Shown: positions 8,156 to 17,561 of the stretch, piece by piece
Layout: each line of letters opens with the position of its first letter
Position numbering within the stretch: position 1 is the first letter of the stretch
Source: JADJEI01 sp035328465
GTDB lineage: Bacteria; Bacteroidota; Ignavibacteria; Ignavibacteriales; Ignavibacteriaceae
Assembly: GCA_035328465.1 (NCBI GenBank)
Contig: DAOLIQ010000005.1
Span: forward strand, 1 to 64,000
DNA: 64,000 nucleotides
Direction: 5' to 3'
The notes under the pieces: generated by a model
Told to the model about the DNA's origin: nothing
Seen by the model: the letters and a program-made list of their open reading frames with translations, nothing else
Databases searched by the model: none
Made by a program: the position numbers and the translations under genes

Positions 8156-9523
8156 CTAAACTGCCACCGGTGTATCAAGTTCTCTTAGAGCAGAATAAAG
8201 TTCTTTATCTGTTAATTCGTGATCCTGTAATTCGCCATTCAAGTAGGCTTGGTAAGCGCTCATATCAAAATATCCGTGTCCGCAAAGATTGAAGAGAATA
8301 GTTTTTTGTTTTCCCTCAATCTTAGCTTTTTGTGCTTCACGAATAACCTGTGCAATTCCGTGTGTTGCCTCCGGTGCAGGAATTATTCCTTCAGTCTGTG
8401 CAAACTTAACTCCTGCATCAAAACACTCAAGCTGCGCAATTGCTGAAGCTTCAATCAATTTGTCTTTTAATAATTGGCTGATGATTGCACCTGCACCGTG
8501 ATAACGCAATCCGCCGGCGTGAATAGGTTCCGGAACGAATGTATGACCGAGTGTATACATTGGTATAAGCGGAGTTAAACCAGCCGTATCTCCAAAATCA
8601 TATCTAAATTCTCCTTTAGTAAGTTTAGGACAGGATGCTGGCTCAACAGCGATACAGCGAATATTTTTTCCTTCTTGAAAATTGTAACGAAGAAATGGAA
8701 AAGCAATTCCCGCAAAGTTTGATCCACCGCCAAAAGGCGCAACAACAATATCAGCAAAATCACCGGCCATCTCTAGTTGTTTAATTGCTTCCTGCCCAAT
8801 TACAGTTTGATGAAGAAGAACATGATTTAACACACTTCCAAGCGCGTAGTTTATTCCTTCGGTTGTTGCAGCACGTTCAACGGCTTCTGAGATTGCAATA
8901 CCCAAACTGCCGGGAGAATTTGGATCCTGCTCTAAAATTGCTCGACCGGAATTTGTATTTCTGCTCGGAGAAGCGATCACCGTTGCGCCCCAGGTATTCA
9001 TCATAACTTTTCTGTATGGCTTTTGATCATAACTAATTTTTACCATATAAACTTCACAGCTTAATCCGAATTTTTGACATGCAAAACTTAATGCGCTGCC
9101 CCATTGCCCGGCACCAGTCTCCGTAACTAATCCTTTTGCACCTTCCATCTTGTTGTAATAAGCTTGCGCTATTGCAGTGTTTGGTTTATGAGAACCTGCA
9201 GGGCTTACACCTTCATACTTGTAGTAAATTTTTGCAGGAGTATCGAGTAACTTCTCCAATTCAGTTGCGCGGCAAAGTGGAGTTGGGCGATAAAGTTTAT
9301 AAATTTTTCTTACCTCATCCGGAATTTCAATATATCTTTCTTTTGATACTTCCTGTTTGATTAATTCCATTGGAAAAATTACTGCAAGATCCTGAGGACC
9401 AATTGGCTGCTTCGTTCCCGGATGCAGCGGCGGCAGCATTGGATTTGGCATATCTGCCTGAATGTTATAATAGTTTTCAGGCATTTCAGATTCGTTGAGT
9501 AGAATTTTTTTTGACGCACTCAT
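8156..9523 (-). CDS. trpB: TrpB2-type tryptophan synthase beta chain
   Basis: PLP-dependent beta-replacement enzyme that condenses indole with serine (or a related donor) to tryptophan. The 455-residue length and motifs fit the TrpB2 group rather than the classical TrpB1: RPTPLCRATELEKLL, the PLP lysine in GSHKPNTAIAQAYY, TETGAGQWGSALSFACQKFG, the phosphate-binding loop FGGGSNFAGIAFPF, and the C-terminal NLCGHGYFDMSAY. A ribosome site (AAAGGAG) lies upstream of the ATG. No trpA or other trp gene is adjacent, as is common for TrpB2, which is thought to salvage free indole or act outside the synthase complex. The flanking genes are unrelated, so it is probably a single-gene unit ended by the hairpin at 8113-8145. 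Confidence 0.93.
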   Translation of the reverse strand: MSASKKILLNESEMPENYYNIQADMPNPMLPPLHPGTKQPIGPQDLAVIFPMELIKQEVSKERYIEIPDEVRKIYKLYRPTPLCRATELEKLLDTPAKIYYKYEGVSPAGSHKPNTAIAQAYYNKMEGAKGLVTETGAGQWGSALSFACQKFGLSCEVYMVKISYDQKPYRKVMMNTWGATVIASPSRNTNSGRAILEQDPNSPGSLGIAISEAVERAATTEGINYALGSVLNHVLLHQTVIGQEAIKQLEMAGDFADIVVAPFGGGSNFAGIAFPFLRYNFQEGKNIRCIAVEPASCPKLTKGEFRYDFGDTAGLTPLIPMYTLGHTFVPEPIHAGGLRYHGAGAIISQLLKDKLIEASAIAQLECFDAGVKFAQTEGIIPAPEATHGIAQVIREAQKAKIEGKQKTILFNLCGHGYFDMSAYQAYLNGELQDHELTDKELYSALRELDTPVAV

Positions 9524-9741
9524 GGAGCACTCCTTTTATAATTAATAAATGAATAAATAATTAGTGGTTAACTAATGAGCAAAAAATTTTTTAACGGATT
9601 TTAGAAAGAGTAAAAGATTAGCGGCGCCAGCGCCAGAGATGGTTTGGAGTTTGGAGAATTGAACGATATGTATTTGAGTTAATCAATTTTACCGATTTTA
9701 TTTCGGGTGGAAAAATAGCAGAGTCAAATTACAATGTCAAG

Positions 9742-9841
9742 NNNNNNNNNNNNNNNNNNNNNNNNNNNNNNNNNNNNNNNNNNNNNNNNNNNNNNNNNNN
9801 NNNNNNNNNNNNNNNNNNNNNNNNNNNNNNNNNNNNNNNNN
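9742..9841. other. Assembly gap (100 N)
   Basis: Exactly 100 N, the usual placeholder for a scaffold gap of unknown length. It removes the 3' end of the outer-membrane protein gene that starts at 10520. Confidence 0.98.
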
Positions 9842-10520
9842 AAAAGAATGCAATCACACCAATATGAGCTGAAACTAAATCAGTTTTTGAACGAGTAATG
9901 TCATAATAAACCTGACTTCCGATAATTTCAATTGATCCTTCTTTTAGATATTCTGCTTCTGTTCCCATTAAATACCTGCCTTTAATATCTAAAAAGATTG
10001 AGGTGCCTTGTTCATCTTCATTAGTTATTTGAATCATAATTCCTGCCCCACCTCCGGAGCTCCAGGCAAAATCTTCAAGGTTGGTGGAGCTTGCGACTTC
10101 AGAATAATCCTGGCTTTTAATACTTGTTTCGGTAAATAAATAGGAACCGCCGAATAGTCCTTCTAAATATGGTCTTATTCTTCCTTTGTACGGTGCAATT
10201 TGAAATAGAAGGTGAAGGTTTACAAGATTATTTGATCTTTCGACATCAACAAAAACATCGGGAATGGTATAGCTGAAAGGTTCACGTCTGCTCTCGTTCC
10301 CATAGTTAATGAAACCAGCGTTTAATCCTATTCCGAAAGGCTGTCCGGGCTTAGGGTTGATCAATAAAAATTGCCCGGAAATTCCAAAACCAACTCTATC
10401 AACATTTTCTTTAAATTCACCCGTTGGAAAAGCAAGAGCGAAATTTAATCCTGCCGATTGACTAAATAAATTAGCGGCAGTTAAGCAAAAGAAAAATATC
10501 GAAAAAATATAAGGTTTCAT
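9842..10520 (-). CDS. Outer-membrane beta-barrel-like protein, 3' end lost in gap
   Basis: Exported protein with signal peptide MKPYIFSIFFFCLTAANLFSQ followed by alternating amphipathic strands (LNFALAFPTGEF, FGIGLNAGFINYG, GRIRPYLEGLFGGSYLF, GGGAGIMIQIT, FLDIKGRYLMG) typical of small porin-like or outer-membrane barrel proteins. The last readable residues, SAHIGVIAFF, look like a terminal barrel strand, so little may be missing. The frame can be read through the 100 N to a stop at 9729, but that continuation is not evidence because the gap length is arbitrary. It begins 11 bp after the GH13 gene and probably shares its transcript. No specific substrate can be assigned. Confidence 0.75.
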
Positions 10521-10531
10521 TTTAAATAATT

Positions 10532-11878
10532 TTATTGCTTAACAAAGATTTTATAACTCCAAGGATTCAGTTTCAGGTTTTGTGAAATTGAAAAATCTAC
10601 AAGTTCCCCGGTAAAATAATTTCGAAAGTTTCCGTTCATACTTTTGTCATCGAAAGAGAATTCTTTTTCATCTTTTGATAAATTAAAAATAGCAAAAACT
10701 TTTTCATCATCTTTGACTCTGCTGAATAGAAGTAAGTCGTCATCATTTATGTCGAAAAAATTAATTGAACTTTGAGGAAGCAGAGCTTGATTAAAAGTCC
10801 GAAGTACAAATAATTTTTTATAAATATCTTTCATCGGATGCTCTTTCCAGATTATCGTGTCCTTATCGAAGAAAGACAGCCGCTTATTAAAGCCCGCTTC
10901 CTGCCCGCTGTAAACAAGAGGCATACCCGGAAGTAAGCATGTTAGAACAGCAAACGTTTCTGCTGCTTCCCCCAACCTTTCAAATTCAGTTCCGTTCCAA
11001 CTGTTTTCATCGTGATTGGAAGTAAAAAGCATCCTGATTGCATCAGCGGGAAAAGATTTTTTATCATCAGTAAAATGTTCAATTATATCTGAAGCTGTCA
11101 TCTCCTCTTTGAATATGGAGTTCATAATTTTATGAAAATTCCAGTCGTAGGACATATCAAATGCTTCGTGGATTTCGGGTGTATCCCATTCAGCAAGCAT
11201 AAATACCGGTTTGATTTTCTCAAGTTCTTTTCTTGCCTCAATCCAAAATTCTACGGGTACCATTCCTGCAACATCACAGCGGTATCCATCAATGTCACAT
11301 TCTTTCACCCAATACTTGAGAGCGTTGATCATTTCTTTCCATAAATTTTTATTATCATAATTAAGATCGATTACATCCCCCCAATCCTGAACAGGAGGAA
11401 CAAAATTTCCGGCAGAATCCTTTGTATAAAAATCGGGATGAGTTCCTGCCCAAACGTTGTCCCAGGCGGTATGATTTGCAACCCAATCAACTATAATATA
11501 CATTCCCATTGCGTGCGCTTTATTCACAAGAGATTTAAAATCATCCATCGATCCAAACTCGGGATTTACGGCAAGATAATCTTTCACCGAGTAGTAACTG
11601 CCGAGAGATCCCTTTCTGTTCTTTTCACCAATGGGATTAATTGGCATTAACCATAAAATTCCAACCCCAACCTCGTTCAAGCGGGGAAGATGGTTTTCAA
11701 ATTCCTTAAAGGTGCCGGCTTCTGTATACTGACGAATGTTTACTTCATAAATAGAAAGATTTTTTGCCCAATCGGGAGTTTCAAATAAACCCGGTAAATT
11801 ATTTTGTGATAAAGAATGATTGCTTAAAAGGAGGGGTAATAATATAATTGAGGTTATGAGTTTTGAAATTACTTTCAT
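10532..11878 (-). CDS. Secreted GH13 alpha-amylase-family glycosidase
   Basis: Exported alpha-glucan hydrolase (448 residues) with signal peptide (LITSIILLPLLLSNHSLS). The (beta/alpha)8 barrel carries the GH13 signature regions: region I IIVDWVANHTAWD, region II with the nucleophile Asp in DGYRCDVAG, region III with the acid/base Glu in VFMLAEWD, and region IV FTSNHDENSW. A short C-terminal beta domain follows (FAIFNLSKDEKEFSFDD). The likely role is hydrolysis of starch- or glycogen-like oligosaccharides in the periplasm or outside the cell; the exact specificity is not readable. A ribosome site (AAGGA) lies before the ATG. It sits between a coiled-coil protein gene (53 bp upstream) and an outer-membrane protein gene (11 bp downstream), all on the minus strand. 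Confidence 0.93.
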   Translation of the reverse strand: MKVISKLITSIILLPLLLSNHSLSQNNLPGLFETPDWAKNLSIYEVNIRQYTEAGTFKEFENHLPRLNEVGVGILWLMPINPIGEKNRKGSLGSYYSVKDYLAVNPEFGSMDDFKSLVNKAHAMGMYIIVDWVANHTAWDNVWAGTHPDFYTKDSAGNFVPPVQDWGDVIDLNYDNKNLWKEMINALKYWVKECDIDGYRCDVAGMVPVEFWIEARKELEKIKPVFMLAEWDTPEIHEAFDMSYDWNFHKIMNSIFKEEMTASDIIEHFTDDKKSFPADAIRMLFTSNHDENSWNGTEFERLGEAAETFAVLTCLLPGMPLVYSGQEAGFNKRLSFFDKDTIIWKEHPMKDIYKKLFVLRTFNQALLPQSSINFFDINDDDLLLFSRVKDDEKVFAIFNLSKDEKEFSFDDKSMNGNFRNYFTGELVDFSISQNLKLNPWSYKIFVKQ

Positions 11879-11931
11879 AATTATTCCTTGTTTTCTTTTG
11901 AACGCAATTAAATTAAAGGAAGATGGGAAAA

Positions 11932-14265
11932 CTATATCTTAAATATTTTTGATCGTTCGTCCTCATTGATAGAATTCTCGGCATCGCTTAATTCTTCGTT
12001 TGTTTTAGCCGAGGCATCTCTTCTTGATTTAATTAATGCTTGTTCAATTTTTAGCTTCTCACGAATTTTCTGATATTTTTGAAGAACAACTTGATGGTTT
12101 GCAATTTCCTCCTCGAGTTTCTTTTTCATTGTAATAAGTTTGGCAACCTGTCCGTTATGATCTTCGTGCTCTATCTTTCGAGTGCTGATTGAATTTTCAA
12201 CTTCAATTAATGCTTTTCGTGAGTCTTCTAGTTGATTTCGAAGTGTAGTCAATTTAAATTCATAATTGTTGATATCCTCATCAAGCATTGTTCTGCGATC
12301 TTTTATTTTTTCAAAACGGTCCGTCATCGTGTTAATAACTTCTTGTAAAGTTTGTTCAATTGTTATTTTTTTCTTTAATAGCAATTCGGATTCAAGTTTT
12401 AATTCCTCGTTATAACTTTTCTTTTCTAATGAAACGGCGTCAAGTTTAAGCAATTCATTCTTCAGCAATTCTTTTTGTTCGTTTATAGTTTTAAGAAGCT
12501 GCTGAAAAGAATCTATTTCTGCCTGACGCATTGAAAGAATTCTTTCACTTTCTTCGAGGGCTGAAATTTTTTCAAATAGCTGCTGATCTTTTTCTGCAAC
12601 ATCTTTTTCCTTTTTTGCTGCAATTTGATCGAGTAGCGATTTCTTTTTCATTAAGTCGTTGTATTCAATATTAAATTTCTGAAAGATTTTGGAAAAGCGG
12701 TTTTCAATTGCAGAGTTTGTTTGCTCCAACTCTGATTTTCTTTGCTCAAGCAATTGAACCATCTCGTTGATTTTTGTTTTTTGCTCTACAATTTTATTTA
12801 ATTCATTTTTTGCAGAATCAAAATTGAGCTGGAAGTCTGATCTAATATCTTCGATTCTTTTTTTCTCTTCTCGAAGAGCCGTTATCTCAAACTCAGAATT
12901 TTTAAGTTCTTCTAACTGGTGATTCAATTTATTTTGATTTAACTCAAGTTCGGTTTTAATTTTCTCAAGCTGTTTTTCAGTTGAATCAAATTGTGATTGA
13001 ATCAGCAAATAATTCTTTTCTATATCTGCTAATTGTTTTGCCTTTGTTTCATTATCTCTCATCAAGAAAACATTTTTTGATTCAAGGTTTTTATTTTCAG
13101 TTTGCAGATTGTTCAACTGCAGGCTTAAATCAGTAAGAATCTTTTTTCTTGCGCGTTCAATTTCTTCAAGATCTTTTATTTTAAGTTCGGTTTCGTTCAG
13201 TTTCTGAGTTGAAATTGAAAATTGTTGATTTGTATTTTTAATTTCAGATTGAAGTTGTTCAAGTTCTTTCCGGGCAAATTCGGTTTGCTTGATTAGTTTT
13301 TGATATGATTCTTCGGTATCAGAAAAAAGCTTTAGTTTATCCTGAATGTCCCTGTCAAGGGTGCTTCTTTTTAAAGACAATCCCCCCGCCTGTTCGCTTG
13401 TAGCATTAAGTTGTTTCTCGAGCTCATCGAGAATCTGTTTTTTTGATTTTTCAGCCAATGCCAATTGGTCAATCTCTTCCTGTGAAGCAATGAGTTTTTT
13501 GTCAAGTTCGGTAAGAATTTGCTTTTTAGATTCTTCGGCAAATTTTAGTTCATCAATTTTGTGATGAGTTGTCCCGAGTTGCTCTTCGAGATCGTCAAGT
13601 ATTTGTTTTTTTGATTCTTCAGCGCGTGTTAATTGTTCAACTCTTTTTAGAAGATCAATTTCTTGTGCTTTTAGTTTTGAAATTTTTAATTCAATATCTT
13701 GAATGGTTGATTGGTTTCCCGAAATGTTCTTCTGTTCAATCGAAAGCACTTCTTTATTTTTTAATTCAATATTTTCAATCAGTTCAAGTTCTTGAATGTT
13801 TAATTCATTAATTCTTTTTGTTATAAGATCAATTTTGTTTTCAAGGGCAGTTTGCTCATCACGAAGTCGTTGAACCTTTTCTTCCTCTGCTTTTATTTCT
13901 TCAATATTCGGGTTTATAGGAATAGTTGAATGAGCTGTCTGATTTTTTAATTGGTTTAATTTATTTGAAAGCTCAAGTATGTCATTCTGATGAAGCTCTT
14001 TTTGTTTATTGAGTCGGCTAATATCATTTTGCAGGGAAGCGATTTGTTCTTTTTGCTTTTGTATTTTCTTTTGAGAACTATCAATTTCGTCTATCAAAAC
14101 ACTTTTAGTTTCGTTCAATTCGGAAACACTATTTCGCAGCTTTTTAAGTACTTCCTCCAAACGGGTTTGATTATCTTCTTTCGTTTTTAAAAGAAACAAT
14201 CTTGTTTTTAATTCCTCGTTTTCAATCTCGAGTGAACGTACTTTATTAAAATTAAATATTGCCAC
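11932..14265 (-). CDS. Large coiled-coil protein of unknown function
   Basis: 777 residues, almost entirely predicted coiled coil: rich in E, K, Q, L, I and N and essentially without proline in the rod. There is no signal peptide or membrane helix, so it should be cytoplasmic. Around residues 210-300 three near-identical 28-residue units occur in tandem (AEESKKQILDDLEEQLG, AEESKKQILTELDKKL, AEKSKKQILDELEKQL); 28 residues equals four heptads, as in myosin-type rods. The start is GTG (MAIFNFNKVRSLEIENEELK) with an AGGAG site 9 nt upstream. No ATPase heads are present, so it is not a complete SMC protein. A cytoskeletal, spacer or chromosome/envelope scaffold role is possible, but nothing in the sequence decides it. 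Confidence 0.85.
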   Translation of the reverse strand: MAIFNFNKVRSLEIENEELKTRLFLLKTKEDNQTRLEEVLKKLRNSVSELNETKSVLIDEIDSSQKKIQKQKEQIASLQNDISRLNKQKELHQNDILELSNKLNQLKNQTAHSTIPINPNIEEIKAEEEKVQRLRDEQTALENKIDLITKRINELNIQELELIENIELKNKEVLSIEQKNISGNQSTIQDIELKISKLKAQEIDLLKRVEQLTRAEESKKQILDDLEEQLGTTHHKIDELKFAEESKKQILTELDKKLIASQEEIDQLALAEKSKKQILDELEKQLNATSEQAGGLSLKRSTLDRDIQDKLKLFSDTEESYQKLIKQTEFARKELEQLQSEIKNTNQQFSISTQKLNETELKIKDLEEIERARKKILTDLSLQLNNLQTENKNLESKNVFLMRDNETKAKQLADIEKNYLLIQSQFDSTEKQLEKIKTELELNQNKLNHQLEELKNSEFEITALREEKKRIEDIRSDFQLNFDSAKNELNKIVEQKTKINEMVQLLEQRKSELEQTNSAIENRFSKIFQKFNIEYNDLMKKKSLLDQIAAKKEKDVAEKDQQLFEKISALEESERILSMRQAEIDSFQQLLKTINEQKELLKNELLKLDAVSLEKKSYNEELKLESELLLKKKITIEQTLQEVINTMTDRFEKIKDRRTMLDEDINNYEFKLTTLRNQLEDSRKALIEVENSISTRKIEHEDHNGQVAKLITMKKKLEEEIANHQVVLQKYQKIREKLKIEQALIKSRRDASAKTNEELSDAENSINEDERSKIFKI

Positions 14266-14686
14266 CTTCTATGACTCCTGATAAAAATTCACCAATTAGA
14301 CCTAATACTAAAATTAAATCATTTTTACACTGTAAAACTTAGTTATTGAACAGCTAAGATTCAAGAAATATAATTTGCGAATTACCAAACGGCGCGTTAT
14401 AAAAATAGAAGAATCAGATAAGTTTTTCAAAATGTCGTTAAATGTTAATAGGTAAAAACTAAGAAACTAGGTTAATCAAACGATATGTATTCAATTGATC
14501 AAATAAAATATTAAACATCTTCCTGCACCGCATTTCCCCTTTACTTTGGTATTTAATAATATAAGCAGCAATTGCCGACAGCTTAAAATATTTTCAATAT
14601 TTTAATCGGCTATTCCTTAATTTTAACCTAAGAGTAAACAAAATTTATTCACGAATTAATTAATTCTAATCAAGTCGGAGAAAGAA
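14266..14686. other. 421-bp divergent intergenic region
   Basis: Separates the minus-strand coiled-coil gene from the plus-strand aminopeptidase P gene, so it should hold both promoters. No ORF or RNA gene was recognised. It contains an inverted repeat at 14574-14610: GCCGA/TCGGC outside and a perfect AAAATATT-TTC-AATATTTT inside. This lies about 80 bp before the aminopeptidase start and could be a leader hairpin or operator. Confidence 0.5.
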
Positions 14687-16081
14687 ATGTTTGATTCAAA
14701 AATTTACACTAAAAGAAGAAACGAACTGAAAAAGAAAATGGGTTCTGGTTTAATATTATTCCCGGGTAACGAAGAACCGGCAATGAACTATCCAGCAAAT
14801 ACCTATACTTTTAGACAGGATAGTTCTTTCCTCTTTTATTTTGGTTTAGATATGCCGGATGTTTTCGGATTGATTGACGTTGATAATAATGAAGAAATCA
14901 TTTTTGGAAACGATTTTACTGTAGATGATGTGGTGTGGATGGGACCGCAAAAAACAATTAAACAAAAAGCTGAATTTGCGGGAGTGAAAAAAACATTGTC
15001 GCTCGATAAATTGGAAGAGAAATTATTAACTGCAATTAAAACAGGCAGACGGATTCATTTCCTGCCTCAATACAGGTGGAAAATTGTTTTTGATCTTTCA
15101 AAACTTTTAGGGATCAACCCGGAATCGATTAATAAATATTCATCGGAAAAATTAATTAAAAATGTAATTGATCAGCGCTCCATTAAAAGCAAAGAGGAAA
15201 TTGCAGAAACAGAATTTGCTCTTGAGATTGCTTATCAAATGCATACCTATGCAATGCGAATGACACGTCCGGGTATCTGCGAAAGAGAAATTGCTGGTGC
15301 TATCGAGGGCATCGCTCTCTCAATGGGCTGTGGTGTTTCATTCTCAGTTATTTTTTCTATCAACGGACAAACGCTTCATAATCATCATCACGATAACTTG
15401 ATAAAAGACGGCGACCTCGTTGTGAATGATTCCGGGGCAGAATCTCTTCTGCATTATGCAAGCGATATAACAAGAACTTTTCCTGCAAACGGGAAATTTT
15501 CTAATAAACAAAAAGAGATCTATCAAATCGTCCTCAATGCGCAGATGGGTGCAATTCAGAAAATAAAACCAGGCATAAAATATAAAGATGTTCACTTGCA
15601 TTCAGCAAAGGTAATCGTTGAGGGATTGAAAAATTTGGGATTGATGAAAGGCAATGTAGATGAAGCAGTCGCGGCTGGTGCACACGCATTATTTTTCCCG
15701 CACGGACTCGGGCACATGCTCGGGCTTGATGTTCACGATCTTGAAGGGCTGGGGGAAAATTTTGTCGGCTATGATAAATCTATCGAAAGAAGCAATCAGT
15801 TTGGGCTTGCATACTTAAGATTAGCAAAGCCACTTCAGCAGGGTTTTTTACTAACGGTTGAGCCGGGCGTATATTTCATACCTGAACTTATTGATCAATG
15901 GCGATCGAATAAAATGCATAGTCAATTTATCAATTATGATGCAGTTGCAAAATATAGAACTTTTGGCGGGGTAAGAATTGAAGACAATATTTTGGTTGAA
16001 AAAAATGCCGGCAAAGTGCTTGGAAGACCTATCCCTAAATCAGTTGAAGAAGTCGAACAATTTTGTTCAAGCATCATTTGA
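14687..16081 (+). CDS. pepP: Xaa-Pro aminopeptidase (aminopeptidase P, M24B)
   Basis: Cytosolic dinuclear-metal peptidase that removes the N-terminal residue before proline. It has 464 residues: an N-terminal aminopeptidase-P domain (MFDSKIYTKRRNELKKKM ... RQDSSFLFYFGLDMPD) and a C-terminal pita-bread domain (from about residue 175). Metal-ligand and active-site motifs are visible: NDSGAESLLHYASDITRTF (two Asp), FFPHGLGHMLGLDVHD (His), LTVEPGVYFIP (Glu) and GGVRIEDNILV (Glu). A GGAG ribosome site lies 6 nt before the ATG. The following secreted hydrolase gene begins 19 bp after the stop, suggesting a two-gene transcript. Confidence 0.95.
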   Translation: MFDSKIYTKRRNELKKKMGSGLILFPGNEEPAMNYPANTYTFRQDSSFLFYFGLDMPDVFGLIDVDNNEEIIFGNDFTVDDVVWMGPQKTIKQKAEFAGVKKTLSLDKLEEKLLTAIKTGRRIHFLPQYRWKIVFDLSKLLGINPESINKYSSEKLIKNVIDQRSIKSKEEIAETEFALEIAYQMHTYAMRMTRPGICEREIAGAIEGIALSMGCGVSFSVIFSINGQTLHNHHHDNLIKDGDLVVNDSGAESLLHYASDITRTFPANGKFSNKQKEIYQIVLNAQMGAIQKIKPGIKYKDVHLHSAKVIVEGLKNLGLMKGNVDEAVAAGAHALFFPHGLGHMLGLDVHDLEGLGENFVGYDKSIERSNQFGLAYLRLAKPLQQGFLLTVEPGVYFIPELIDQWRSNKMHSQFINYDAVAKYRTFGGVRIEDNILVEKNAGKVLGRPIPKSVEEVEQFCSSII

Positions 16082-16100
16082 TTTTTTAAAGGAAGAAACA

Positions 16101-17534
16101 ATGGAAGCGATTAAAGGGCATAAATGTAGTTTTAATTCAATAATACTTTTTTTAATACTGGTATCACTGCCATCTATTGCACAACAAAATCAAATTGTTG
16201 CAAACTGGCAAGGCGCTCTTAAAATTTCTTCAATCCAATTGAGAATAGTTTTTAATGTAATTGAAACCGAAAATCAAAAACTTATCGCAACATTAGACAG
16301 TCCCGATCAGGGAGCTTTTGGTATCCCTGTTGATACTGTAATTTTTAACCCCCCGTATGTAAAATTTGAAGTAACTTCTATAGCCGGATTCTTCGAGGGA
16401 AATTTGAATGAGACAGCTCAATCTATTCTCGGCAAATGGAATCAGGGCGGACAATCATTTGACCTCGAATTATCTCGTTCAGATTCTGTCATTACCATCA
16501 ATAGACCGCAGGAACCCAAGCCGCCTTTTCCATATATTGAAGAAGAAGTTGTGTTTGAAAATAATGCCGCAAACATTACACTTGAAGGAACGCTTACTTA
16601 CCCAAAGGAAGGGGCGAACTTTCCAGCGGTAATTCTTGTCTCCGGGTCGGGCCCGCAAAACAGAAATGAAGAATTACTCGGTCATAAACCATTTCTTGTG
16701 CTCGCTGATTTTCTGACAAGAAATGGTATTGCAGTTTTAAGATATGACGACAGGGGTGTGGGAAAATCTACGGGTGATTTTTCATCTGCAACAACATTAG
16801 ATTTTGTCAGCGATGCACTTTCAGCAGTTGAGTTTCTCAAATCAAGAGATCAAATAAATAAAAATCAAATTGGAATCATTGGACACAGCGAAGGTGGTTT
16901 GATCGCTCCGATTGCGGCTGTTCAATCTGAGGATGTTGCTTTTATTATTATGATGGCTGGACCTGGATTGCGCGGGAAAGAAATTTTAGTTTTACAAACT
17001 GAATTAATTTTAAGAGCTAATGGTGAACCTGAAGATCAAATAAAAAAAGGTTCGCTTCTCAATGAACGATTGTATGATATACTTCTTTCGGAAAATGATT
17101 CTGCAGCGACTTCTGCTCAGCTTCGCGAAGTTTTTGAAAAAGCATATAATGAAATGACGGATGCAGAAAAAACTGAAATAGGCGATAAAGATATTTTTAT
17201 GGAGAGGCAATTTGGAATGATGCAGAGCCCCTGGTTTAAATATTTTTTAGCTTACGATCCTTATGAAACTTTGACAAAAGTTGGCTGCCCCGTCCTTGCA
17301 TTAAATGGTGCAAAGGATTTACAGGTCCCTCCGAAAGAAAATCTCGCAATGATTGAAAAAGCATTCAAAGAGTCGGGAAAAGAAAATTATAAATTAGTTG
17401 AGCTGCCTGGTTTGAATCATTTGTTTCAAACTGCAAAAACCGGCTCACCGATGGAGTATTCAACAATTGAAGAAACAATTTCGCCTTCTGCGTTGAATGT
17501 AATGAAGGATTGGATTCTTGAAACTATAAAATAA
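16101..17534 (+). CDS. Secreted alpha/beta hydrolase (serine hydrolase, S33-like)
   Basis: Exported 477-residue serine hydrolase. The frame is open further 5', overlapping pepP, but the ATG at 16101 has an AAAGGAAG site and begins a signal peptide (NSIILFLILVSLPSIAQQ), so this start is chosen. An N-terminal beta-rich domain (about residues 25-140, TENQKLIATLDSPDQGAFGIP type) precedes the alpha/beta-hydrolase fold. The oxyanion region is VILVSGSGPQNRNE, the nucleophile Ser is in IGIIGHSEGGLIAP, the acid is probably Asp in LNGAKDLQVPP and the base His in LPGLNHLFQ. Related proteins are annotated as esterases or dipeptidyl-type hydrolases. The substrate cannot be stated. Confidence 0.9.
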   Translation: MEAIKGHKCSFNSIILFLILVSLPSIAQQNQIVANWQGALKISSIQLRIVFNVIETENQKLIATLDSPDQGAFGIPVDTVIFNPPYVKFEVTSIAGFFEGNLNETAQSILGKWNQGGQSFDLELSRSDSVITINRPQEPKPPFPYIEEEVVFENNAANITLEGTLTYPKEGANFPAVILVSGSGPQNRNEELLGHKPFLVLADFLTRNGIAVLRYDDRGVGKSTGDFSSATTLDFVSDALSAVEFLKSRDQINKNQIGIIGHSEGGLIAPIAAVQSEDVAFIIMMAGPGLRGKEILVLQTELILRANGEPEDQIKKGSLLNERLYDILLSENDSAATSAQLREVFEKAYNEMTDAEKTEIGDKDIFMERQFGMMQSPWFKYFLAYDPYETLTKVGCPVLALNGAKDLQVPPKENLAMIEKAFKESGKENYKLVELPGLNHLFQTAKTGSPMEYSTIEETISPSALNVMKDWILETIK

Positions 17535-17561
17535 TTCTACCTCAAATAAATTTTAATAGTT

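Noticed and set aside
9729..9741. Stop codon after the gap as the true end of the outer-membrane protein gene
   Set aside because: The gap length is unknown, so the frame after it cannot be trusted.
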